Source: DASWHF01 sp036393295
GTDB lineage: Bacteria > Pseudomonadota > Gammaproteobacteria > Acidiferrobacterales > UBA6901
Assembly (NCBI GenBank): GCA_036393295.1
Contig: DASWHF010000074.1
Location: forward strand, 1-20,761
Length of the DNA: 20,761 nt
Direction: 5' to 3'
Under the pieces are notes generated by a model. The model ran no database searches. It was not told the DNA's origin and saw only the letters and a program-made list of their open reading frames with translations. The translations under genes were made by a program, and so were the position numbers. Shown in pieces: positions 14,564 to 20,761 of this stretch. The number at the start of each line of letters is the position of its first letter. The first letter of the stretch is position 1.

Positions 14564-15874
14564 TCACTGCGACGCCTTCCACGGCTCGACACCGCTCCGA
14601 TGGTCGGCTGCCGTTTCCCCCGCCGGGCGGGTATCGCCGGCCAGGTGGTGCTCCACAAGCCCTTTGGTGATCACCATAATCGCGACGAGATGATAATAGA
14701 GATCGAAATACGCGAGTCCCAGGAAGGCCCCGCCGACCGCGTAACCGATCAGGCTCACTTGGGTCATGGCCGCCAGATCCCGCGCCCAGCGCAGCTCGGG
14801 CCGGTCACGAGCGTGGCCGATGATCCAGGTTCCAGTGCGCAGCGCCATCACGCCGATCGCGAGAAATAGCGCCAGCCCGACGTAACCGTGCTCGGCCAGC
14901 ACCTCGAAGTAGATGCTGTGCGCGTCGTGGAAATCATTCGGCTCGGGCGCGTATTTGACGAACAGATCCGGGTCGAAGGCGTCGAACCCGCCGCCGGTGA
15001 TCGGGTAGTGCTTGGTGAGATTGTAGGCGAACCACCAGGCATTGATGCGCCCCAGCGCCGACCCATCCTCCTGGTATCGGGAGATCGACTGCATGCGCTC
15101 GTGCCACTCCGCGGGCATGAAATTGAGCGCTATCGGCAAAGTGATCACGAACAGAATGGCGAACACCAGTTTCTTGCTGCTCTTAAACATGAAGTACAGC
15201 AGCATGGCCGCAATAGCCACAAAAGCCCCACGCGAGTAGGAGCCGAGAACGGCGAGCACCGAGAAACCCATGGCCCCCCAATAACCGAGCCTCAACCACA
15301 GTCGTCGGGTAATGGACTGCAGGTAATACAGCAACGGAATGATCATGACCAAGGCCAGGGCCAGCTCGTTGTTTCCCTCGATGAAGCTGCCCGGTGGCCC
15401 CCAGACCGTCATACTGCCGCCGGTCATCACCGTGAATATCCCGCCCTTAAGCCCGTAAAAGCCGATCGACGCCGTGATGACCAGCGCCAGCCAGTTCAGG
15501 CGTTCGCGACTGGTCACGAGCATCAGCGTGATAAACGCGAACAGCTGAATCTTGATCATGCGTGTCCATTCCTGCTGGGCATCACCCGGAATCAGCGCGA
15601 ACAGCGTGGTGAACGACATCCAGGCGACGAACATCGCCCAGGTGATCGTCAGCGGCGTCCAGGGGATCCGTCGCGGCTCCTTGGTGAAAACCAGGCTGAC
15701 CAGAGTCGTGGCACCGATCGCGGCGGCCACCGGAAAGTCGTGCATGAAGCCGTAGGCGAGCCGGTGCGGGTTCATGTAGCTGATCCACGACCAGAGCAGC
15801 ACACCGATATAGGGGCGCAGCAGGATCACCGGCAACGCGCCGAAGATGATCGCTATCAACAGGAGATCGCGCAT
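14564..15874 (-). CDS. Putative O-glycosylation ligase, exosortase A system-associated (Wzy/WaaL-like)
   Basis: This 436-residue polytopic inner-membrane protein matches the exosortase A-associated O-glycosylation ligase family (TIGR03097 type) of the O-antigen ligase/polymerase superfamily. The N-terminus M-R-D-L-L-L-I-A-I-I-F-G is followed by P-Y-I-G-V-L-L-W-S-W-I-S-Y-M-N-P-H-R, highly typical of the family. Roughly ten hydrophobic segments follow. The periplasmic side shows G-P-P-G-S-F-I-E-G-N-N-E-L-A and G-S-Y-S-R-G-A-F. The late motif H-D-A-H-S-I-Y-F-E-V-L-A-E-H-G-Y holds the conserved histidine of ligases. It should transfer a lipid-linked glycan to a protein or other acceptor, or polymerise it. 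ATG 15874 is chosen over the upstream ATG at 16072, whose extension is not membrane-like; the Shine-Dalgarno sequence is weak. It has about 390 bases of gene-free DNA before it and may have its own promoter. Confidence 0.9.
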   Translation of the reverse strand: MRDLLLIAIIFGALPVILLRPYIGVLLWSWISYMNPHRLAYGFMHDFPVAAAIGATTLVSLVFTKEPRRIPWTPLTITWAMFVAWMSFTTLFALIPGDAQQEWTRMIKIQLFAFITLMLVTSRERLNWLALVITASIGFYGLKGGIFTVMTGGSMTVWGPPGSFIEGNNELALALVMIIPLLYYLQSITRRLWLRLGYWGAMGFSVLAVLGSYSRGAFVAIAAMLLYFMFKSSKKLVFAILFVITLPIALNFMPAEWHERMQSISRYQEDGSALGRINAWWFAYNLTKHYPITGGGFDAFDPDLFVKYAPEPNDFHDAHSIYFEVLAEHGYVGLALFLAIGVMALRTGTWIIGHARDRPELRWARDLAAMTQVSLIGYAVGGAFLGLAYFDLYYHLVAIMVITKGLVEHHLAGDTRPAGETAADHRSGVEPWKASQ

Positions 15875-16103
15875 ACTGACTCGGCAGGACCGCGACGCCG
15901 GCCGACCGGCGTCGCCCTCACCCCTCCTTCGCTGGGTTGCGCCGTCGCCGGAGTTCCAGCCGGATACGCGCAACAACGTCTTCGCCCACGGCGCTCCGCC
16001 CCACGCCGGGGCGTGATGGACGGCACGCTTGGGGCGGACAATGACGGCGATAGTTTCGCGGGAGTATATCAACTTCCCATGACGCGATCAGGCACCCGCG
16101 GCC

Positions 16104-16130
16104 GGCGCACCCGCCGGACCGCGGTGCGCC
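16104..16130. repeat. Inverted repeat with perfect 8-base arms
   Basis: GGCGCACC (16104-16111) and GGTGCGCC (16123-16130) flank an 11-base spacer. It adjoins the AT-rich island. It could be an operator for the putative ligase promoter or a 5' leader hairpin; nothing in the sequence decides this. Confidence 0.45.
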
Positions 16131-16138
16131 ATGGCGCA

Positions 16139-16181
16139 ACGGAATTATTTATTTTTAAAATCAGTAGTTTATTTCAGACCC
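16139..16181 (-). promoter_or_regulatory. AT-rich island, possible promoter/UP element for the ligase gene
   Basis: This is a short stretch rich in A and T within otherwise strongly GC-rich DNA. On the minus strand it contains TTTTAAAAATAAATAATTCC, with -10-like hexamers but no good -35 partner. It lies about 265 bases upstream of the ligase start codon. Confidence 0.35.
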
Positions 16182-16222
16182 GCCGGGCACGTCCGGGGAC
16201 TTGCACCGCCGCCGTTCCCGCG

Positions 16223-16248
16223 GCCTCATGCCCGCGCCGGCATGAGGC
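16223..16248 (-). terminator. Strong hairpin downstream of the kelch gene
   Basis: GCCTCATGCC and GGCATGAGGC form a perfect 10-base-pair stem with a 6-base loop, 16 bases after the kelch stop. No T-run follows, so it would be a non-classical terminator or a 3'-end-stabilising structure. Confidence 0.5.
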
Positions 16249-16264
16249 TCGGTGAACAGGGGGT

Positions 16265-17428
16265 TCAGCGCAGCTGGACGTTGGGTTGGGCAGGCGTCTG
16301 CGGGACGCTGCCGCCGGTGCCGCTGGAGAGCTTGTAGATGTAAACGTTCTGATTAGTGGCGTTCACCGCGATGAAGGCGTTCTTCGACGGGATGTACTGG
16401 AAACGTCCGAAGGTGCCGCCGGAGGCCGTGACGTTGGTCGGAACGACGGAGTTGGTCGCCGCCGGATTGACCCTGCTCCACACCAGGGTGTCCATATTCA
16501 GCACGTACACCGATGCGCCGCCGTTCCAGGCGACGAAGCGGTCGCTGCTCGAATCGTAAACGAAACCAGGCGCATTGGGACTCTGGATATCCGTGGCGCC
16601 CGACGTGGACAGCGGGCTGCGGGCCGAGACCGTGCCGTTGGCGTTGATGGTCCAGACGAAAGCACTGCCCCGGCCGATGGCGACGATCTTGCGGCGCTTG
16701 GGGTCGACCGTCATCGTCATGTCACCCTGGTACCAGCTTCCTGAACTGACGTCACCGGCGGTCGTCCATTGATTGGTGGCCGGATTGAAGGCATACATGG
16801 CGTTGATGCCATGCTCGAAGAGCAGGCCCGAGACCGGGTCGTAGGCAGTGATCTGCTGAACCGCGCTCTCCGGGATGTCGGCCTTGCGCTGCCACTCGCG
16901 CGCGTCGAAATCGAAGAACCAGGTCGCCCGGCTGCCGTTGCCAGTGGTGTAATAGGCGCTGGCGTGCGCGTAGAAGCGATCGATCGGGGGCGGAATATAC
17001 GCCAGGCCGTCATAGGTGTGCATCGAGGCCGGGCGTCCGTCGTTGAGCTGCACGCGATCGAACGGCCCCTGGCTCGGCAGCGTGAGGCGTTGCCAGGCGA
17101 GTGCGTTGACGTCGAAGGCATAGACCTCGTTACCGCCGTAGTCGGCGTGGCCGCCGCCCCAGACGATCAGCCGGTCGCGCTTGGAATCGTAGGCGCCGCC
17201 GCTCCAGGCGCGTATCACACCGCTGATGCCGATCACTCCCCGGATCGAGTCATAGTGCGCCTGGGTGATGGTTGGCGGCTTCGCCTCCACGGAATCGAGG
17301 CGCGAGTCGGGCGCCATGTACCAGTGCCCGGGCTGCAGGGTGTCGATCGGCCCGGCGTAGGCGCCACCGAGCGCGGCCGCGCCGAGCAGCGCGGCGGTGA
17401 TTCGTGAAATTGCTTTGCAGTGTGGCAT
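16265..17428 (-). CDS. Exported kelch/beta-propeller protein
   Basis: This is a 387-residue secreted protein. The N-terminus has a clear Sec signal peptide: basic M-P-H-C-K-A-I-S-R, a hydrophobic alanine/leucine core, and likely cleavage after A-Y-A. The mature part shows repeated propeller blades of the kelch/galactose-oxidase sort: Y-D-S-K-R-D-R-L-I-V-W-G-G-G-H, V-Y-A-F-D-V, T-W-F-F-D-F-D-A-R-E-W, M-Y-A-F-N-P-A-T-N-Q-W, and Y-V-L-N-M-D-T-L-V-W. No catalytic or metal site of galactose oxidase is recognisable, and no PEP-CTERM or other sorting signal is seen at the C-terminus. It follows the lipoprotein gene by 44 bases, probably co-transcribed. A periplasmic or extracellular role in binding or modifying the exopolysaccharide is likely, but that is inference. 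Confidence 0.8.
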   Translation of the reverse strand: MPHCKAISRITAALLGAAALGGAYAGPIDTLQPGHWYMAPDSRLDSVEAKPPTITQAHYDSIRGVIGISGVIRAWSGGAYDSKRDRLIVWGGGHADYGGNEVYAFDVNALAWQRLTLPSQGPFDRVQLNDGRPASMHTYDGLAYIPPPIDRFYAHASAYYTTGNGSRATWFFDFDAREWQRKADIPESAVQQITAYDPVSGLLFEHGINAMYAFNPATNQWTTAGDVSSGSWYQGDMTMTVDPKRRKIVAIGRGSAFVWTINANGTVSARSPLSTSGATDIQSPNAPGFVYDSSSDRFVAWNGGASVYVLNMDTLVWSRVNPAATNSVVPTNVTASGGTFGRFQYIPSKNAFIAVNATNQNVYIYKLSSGTGGSVPQTPAQPNVQLR

Positions 17429-17472
17429 CTTTCTCTACCTGCGTTGATTCGCTGGATTCGTTAACAGCTTTG

Positions 17473-20235
17473 CTACTGGCGCGGCACGATCGCGAAATTG
17501 GGATAGCTGGAATAATCCGGCTTGACCGAGCGGCTCATAAATTGCAACCACGCCGCCGCGCCATTGGCCGCGCCGGAGTCCGCCGCCACCGCCAACGCCG
17601 GTTGCATGTTCGACGGATAACCGGTCGGCGAGGAAGAGTAACCACCCATGTCGCCGACCGGGCGGCCGAGGGCGCTGGCCATCTCGGCGCTGCCGCACGC
17701 CAGGCTCTGTACGCTCAACGGCGCGGTCGCAACATAGACCTCCGCGATCGTCGAGAACACGGGACCGCTCGAGCTCGACTTTACGATGGTTTCGTATGGC
17801 GCACCATAGATCCAGCAATATCCCGGGCCCACCATGCGGCTGATCGGAAACCGCGCCTTCCAGACCAGCATGGCCTGGGCGTCGGCGTAACCCAGGGCAG
17901 CGACATGGCCGATGCTCCAGGTGAAGAAGTCGTCCTGCCAGGCGGCGATGCCGGTTCCGCTCTTGTACTCGAAGGCGTAACCGTTCGCAATGACGCCCAA
18001 TGCGTTGGCGCCCGCATTGTTGGGATAGGTCTGCCGGTACCAGCTCAGGTTATTGGCGAGCAGGGTCTGCAAGTAGCTCTTCATCGGGTCGCCGTCCGGC
18101 GTGATGAACGCCGCCTGCCCCAGGGTGCGCAGCGACCAGGCCTGGCCGCGCACCTGTTCCCACTTGATCAGACCCTTGTCGAGCTCCCGATACACCGGGG
18201 TCGCCCGCAGAATGTTCCAGTTGGCCCAGAACTGCAGTTCCTCGAGATGGTAGTGATCGCCGGTGACGAGATACGGCACATAGGCGAGTGACGGCTGGTG
18301 CGCGGAATCCGGGATGAACGGCGTCGTGCAACTGCCGCCGCAGTCCGGAAACGCCTCGTACTGGCCGGTGCTCGGATTACGGGAGTCGACCAGGTTGCCG
18401 AGCAGGGTCATGTAAGGATAATCGTTGAGACTCACCGGCCGATCAGTGTTCTTGTCGCGGTAGTGGATCGGCCAACTGCCGGCAAGGTCGCCGGTGCCCA
18501 GCGTCGCGGTCTTGGCACGGGAATCCTGGCTGATCAGATAAAACGCCGTCCAACGCGGCAGGGGGCCGATGTCCTCGCGCGCACCGGTGTCGGGCATGCT
18601 GAGGCTGGCGAGACCCGCGCCCATCGGTTCGGTCTTGCTGCCGCTAAAGCTCGAGGCCAGGCCGGACAGGGCCGATTCCGGAACCACCAGGCTCGGATCG
18701 TAGTTCGGGATCACGCCCGCCGACGCCAGAAAGGCGCGATCATGCCTGACGTGGAGATTCGGATTCTTCCCCCACCAATAGACCTTGCGCCAACGCGACT
18801 GCCGGTAATGCGTCAACCCGGTCTTGGTGTACACGGTGCTGCCCGCGATGCTGACGGTCGCGTCGTACCCGAAATTGCGCGGGCTCGGCTCGTACGCCCA
18901 GTTGTTTTCGAGCGTGACGTCGGCCCGCACGCTGTCAATCGCGCCGCCGGAGTTCTTGTAGGCACGGATCGCGAAGCGCGCGTTGAGGTGCGGGTGCGCA
19001 TTGCTGCCGGCCTTGACCGGCGCGGCCACCAGCCACTCGCTCACCATCGGCCCGGACAGCCAGGTCCTGACCGGTCCGGCTTGAAGCAGGCTGCGCGCCG
19101 ACGCGCTGTAGACGGTTCCGCTGATGTTGAGCGAGACCGCGGCGTCGAAACCGGTCGCCAGCAGCTCGCTCAGCTGCACCGCCGTGCCGCCGCTCGCCGA
19201 ACCCGAGACCAGCTCGACACCCTGGGTCGCGCCGCCGGCCAGATTGGCCAGCCGCAGCGTGATCACCGCATGGCGCACGGAACCGTCGGCATGGCGCGCC
19301 TTGATGTCGACCTGAGCGGGCACACCGACGCTCGATCCTCCGGTGGTGCGCACCGCCACGCTTGCGCCGGAGGCGATCTGTCCGGGCTTGAAGGGCTGGG
19401 CAAACGTTACCGGCACGTCGCTCTGGCTGCTGCCGGACAGGTTCTGGATCTGCACACCGACGGCGTTGCTGCCGCTCGGCGGGGGCAGGGGCGCCGGAAC
19501 GTTGTACGTCACCGTCACGCTGCGCGGGGCGCTGGCGTTGCCGGCCGCGTCGCGGGCGGTGACGGTGACGGTGTTGCTGCCGCTGACGAGTGGGACGCTG
19601 GCGCTCCAGCTGGTCGTTCCGGTGGCGGTGCCGCTGCCGCCGCGGTCGTTGGTCCAGCTGACCTGGGTGACGCCGACATTGTCGGAGGCGCTGCCGCTGA
19701 CGGTGATGGGGCTGGCGGTGACGGTGGTCGCGCCGCTCGGGCTGGTGATGCTGAGCGACGGCGCCGTGGTGTCCGGGGTCGACGGCGGCGGCGGATTGTA
19801 GGTGACGGTCACGCTGCGCGTGGCGCTGGCGTTGCCGGCCGCGTCGCGGGCGGTGACGGTGACGGTGTTGCTGCCGCTGACGAGCGGGACGCTGGCGTTC
19901 CAGGTGATGCTGGTGCCGGAACCGCTGCGGCTGGCGTTGCCGCTGCCCCCGCTGTTGGTGGACCAGCTGACCTGGGTGACGCCGACATTGTCGGAGGCGC
20001 TGCCGCTGACGGTGATGGGGCTGGCGGTGACGGTGGTCGCGCCGCTCGGGCTGGCGATGCTGACGCTCGGCGCGCTGGTGTCCGGCGACGGGGGCGGCGA
20101 CGGGGGCGGCGGATTGGTGGACGGGACGGTGCTGCCCGCCGGATAGGTGTCGGCGCCGCCGGTGCAGGCGACGAGCCACAGCGGCAACGCCAGCGTGACC
20201 AGGATTCCGCGCCATGGGAAATTCCATCCGGTCAT
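17473..20235 (-). CDS. Lipoprotein with two Ig-like domains and a large, possibly polysaccharide-lyase-like module
   Basis: This is a 920-residue predicted lipoprotein. The signal ends in L-W-L-V-A-C (lipobox, Cys24), followed by a Pro/Ser linker to about residue 54. Two Ig-like domains (about 55-147 and 157-245) share long identical stretches such as T-A-S-P-I-T-V-S-G-S-A-S-D-N-V-G-V and S-G-S-N-T-V-T-V-T-A-R-D-A-A-G-N-A-S. After another Pro linker comes a 660-residue module with a beta-rich first part (R-H-A-D-G-S-V-R-H-A-V-I-T-L-R) and an aromatic-rich helical second part. This order recalls the PcRGLX/YetA-like (exo-rhamnogalacturonan lyase) architecture, a tentative match from memory. 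The start is ATG 20235, with GGTGAG six bases upstream; ATG 20280 has a strong GGGAG-type site and would add 15 residues. It may bind or trim the polysaccharide at the cell surface. Confidence 0.75.
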   Translation of the reverse strand: MTGWNFPWRGILVTLALPLWLVACTGGADTYPAGSTVPSTNPPPPSPPPSPDTSAPSVSIASPSGATTVTASPITVSGSASDNVGVTQVSWSTNSGGSGNASRSGSGTSITWNASVPLVSGSNTVTVTARDAAGNASATRSVTVTYNPPPPSTPDTTAPSLSITSPSGATTVTASPITVSGSASDNVGVTQVSWTNDRGGSGTATGTTSWSASVPLVSGSNTVTVTARDAAGNASAPRSVTVTYNVPAPLPPPSGSNAVGVQIQNLSGSSQSDVPVTFAQPFKPGQIASGASVAVRTTGGSSVGVPAQVDIKARHADGSVRHAVITLRLANLAGGATQGVELVSGSASGGTAVQLSELLATGFDAAVSLNISGTVYSASARSLLQAGPVRTWLSGPMVSEWLVAAPVKAGSNAHPHLNARFAIRAYKNSGGAIDSVRADVTLENNWAYEPSPRNFGYDATVSIAGSTVYTKTGLTHYRQSRWRKVYWWGKNPNLHVRHDRAFLASAGVIPNYDPSLVVPESALSGLASSFSGSKTEPMGAGLASLSMPDTGAREDIGPLPRWTAFYLISQDSRAKTATLGTGDLAGSWPIHYRDKNTDRPVSLNDYPYMTLLGNLVDSRNPSTGQYEAFPDCGGSCTTPFIPDSAHQPSLAYVPYLVTGDHYHLEELQFWANWNILRATPVYRELDKGLIKWEQVRGQAWSLRTLGQAAFITPDGDPMKSYLQTLLANNLSWYRQTYPNNAGANALGVIANGYAFEYKSGTGIAAWQDDFFTWSIGHVAALGYADAQAMLVWKARFPISRMVGPGYCWIYGAPYETIVKSSSSGPVFSTIAEVYVATAPLSVQSLACGSAEMASALGRPVGDMGGYSSSPTGYPSNMQPALAVAADSGAANGAAAWLQFMSRSVKPDYSSYPNFAIVPRQ
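19494..19631. repeat. Direct repeat copy A (Ig-like domain 2 of the lipoprotein gene)
   Basis: These 138 bases are identical to 20624-20761 at the window edge, so the true repeat may be longer. They encode the end of an Ig-like domain. A shorter core at 19531-19590 is also found at 19825-19884 in the first Ig-like domain of the same gene. Confidence 0.9.
19654..19745. repeat. 92-base internal direct repeat, copy 1
   Basis: This block is identical to 19963-20054. It encodes the N-terminal half of the second Ig-like domain and matches the same part of the first domain base for base. Confidence 0.85.
19963..20054. repeat. 92-base internal direct repeat, copy 2
   Basis: This is the identical partner of 19654-19745, in the first Ig-like domain of the lipoprotein. 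The lack of third-position differences points to recent duplication or gene conversion. Confidence 0.85.
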
Positions 20236-20345
20236 GCGCGGCTCACCGAATATGCTGCCTGACCGTCCCGTTGACCTCATCGCTCCTGCTCTCCCGTAAA
20301 ATTGACCGAATGTCCCGGTATGCGCGTTCTGTCTGCGCCGCCGCA

Positions 20346-20761
20346 TCACGGCATGGTCACGCAAGTCGCCGGCGAGTAGGCGGAACTGCCGGCACCGTTG
20401 TACGCCTTGATCGCGAAACACGCCTGGCTGCTGCTGCCGACCAGCGGTCGCACGGTGCTCGAGGGAATCTGCGCCATCGGCTGACTCGGATCCCAGCTGC
20501 CGGACCCCTGCGTGAGGGTCGCGACCTGGTTGGTCGCCGTCGACGTCGTGCCGCCGACATAAACGATGTAACCGCTCGGATTGTCCGGGTTGGGGGCCCA
20601 CCAGACTTCGGCCGTGAACGCAACCGGAACGTTGTACGTCACCGTCACGCTGCGCGGGGCGCTGGCGTTGCCGGCCGCGTCGCGGGCGGTGACGGTGACG
20701 GTGTTGCTGCCGCTGACGAGTGGGACGCTGGCGCTCCAGCTGGTCGTTCCGGTGGCGGTGC
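20346..20761 (-). CDS. 3' part of a gene for an Ig-like/fibronectin III-like secreted protein (5' end outside window)
   Basis: The reading frame is open from the window edge to a TGA at 20346, giving at least 137 residues. The first part is the same Ig-like repeat as in the neighbouring lipoprotein (S-G-S-N-T-V-T-V-T-A-R-D and A-P-R-S-V-T-V-T-Y-N-V-P). The rest resembles a fibronectin type III domain: A-E-V-W-W-A-P-N-P, G-Y-I-V-Y-V-G-G, then Q-A-C-F-A-I-K-A-Y-N-G-A-G-S-S-A-Y-S at the end. No start codon is called, because the GTG at 20648 lies inside the repeat and the frame continues upstream. It lies 110 bases before the lipoprotein gene. Probably exported, but the signal region is not visible. 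Confidence 0.8.
   Translation of the reverse strand, partial: TATGTTSWSASVPLVSGSNTVTVTARDAAGNASAPRSVTVTYNVPVAFTAEVWWAPNPDNPSGYIVYVGGTTSTATNQVATLTQGSGSWDPSQPMAQIPSSTVRPLVGSSSQACFAIKAYNGAGSSAYSPATCVTMP
20624..20761. repeat. Direct repeat copy B, truncated by the window edge
   Basis: Every base matches 19494-19631. It lies in the next gene upstream, so two different proteins share an identical Ig-like DNA module. Confidence 0.9.

Larger units (their letters stand above)
15875..16264. other. Intergenic region between the ligase and the kelch gene
   Basis: There is no gene here. In the minus-strand direction it holds a strong hairpin after the kelch gene (16248-16223), an AT-rich island (about 16181-16139) unlike the surrounding DNA, and a second inverted repeat (16130-16104). 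After that comes about 230 bases of ordinary GC-rich sequence up to the ligase start. It is the likely site of transcription end for the kelch gene and start for the ligase. Confidence 0.5.

Noticed and set aside
16265..17428. PEP-CTERM sorting signal on the kelch protein
   Set aside because: The C-terminus ends P-A-Q-P-N-V-Q-L-R without a hydrophobic segment or basic tail after a PEP motif, so it is not an exosortase substrate by sequence.
18298..20262. Plus-strand open frame of about 650 codons opposite the lipoprotein gene
   Set aside because: Its repetitive Gly/Asp/Ala/Arg sequence is simply the complement of the Ig-domain repeats; no ribosome-binding site or family features.

Overview
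This window is very GC-rich and almost every gene lies on the minus strand. It looks like part of the chromosomal exopolysaccharide/exosortase A (PEP-CTERM) locus of a Gram-negative proteobacterium. Supporting this are a lipoprotein signal with a lipobox, two hydrolases and an acyl carrier protein of the exosortase A-associated families, and an O-glycosylation/O-antigen-ligase-like membrane protein. A gammaproteobacterium (or a related betaproteobacterium) is my best guess from overall resemblance; the species cannot be named from the sequence alone. The exosortase itself, a PEP-CTERM substrate, the acyl-CoA ligase usually paired with the acyl carrier protein, and the polymer export genes are not in the window.

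The layout is given in the direction of transcription, from high to low coordinates. (1) 20761-16265 holds secreted proteins: the 3' end of a gene with an Ig-like repeat and a fibronectin-III-like tail, a 920-residue lipoprotein with two near-identical Ig-like domains and a large C-terminal module that may be polysaccharide-active, and an exported kelch-type beta-propeller. (2) 15874-14564 is the exosortase A-associated O-glycosylation ligase. (3) 14563-13788 is a 776-base stretch without a credible gene; it ends in a CRP-type palindrome just upstream of the next operon. (4) 13787-7089 is a seven-gene operon in which all six junctions overlap by exactly four bases: acyl carrier protein, hydrolase 2, hydrolase 1, family-4 glycosyltransferase, LhgO-like FAD oxidoreductase, polysaccharide pyruvyl transferase family protein, family-2 glycosyltransferase. 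(5) 7059-6929 is a long imperfect inverted repeat. (6) 6884-68 is a seven-gene sugar module: C-methyltransferase, NAD-dependent epimerase, RmlC-like epimerase, DUF4910 putative zinc hydrolase, second NAD-dependent epimerase/dehydratase, glucose-1-phosphate cytidylyltransferase, PIG-L deacetylase. (7) The far end, 45-71, resembles a dispersed repeat associated with REP-type transposases.

Working model (inference): the 68-6884 module makes and modifies an unusual nucleotide-activated, probably C-methylated deoxysugar. The glycosyltransferases and the pyruvyl-transferase-like protein of the middle operon build it into a repeat unit. The ACP and hydrolases may handle an acyl substituent, the ligase transfers the glycan to an acceptor, and the secreted proteins bind or trim the polymer. 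The least described parts are the DUF4910-containing sugar module, the ACP/hydrolase chemistry with non-serine nucleophile elbows, and the lyase-like lipoprotein.
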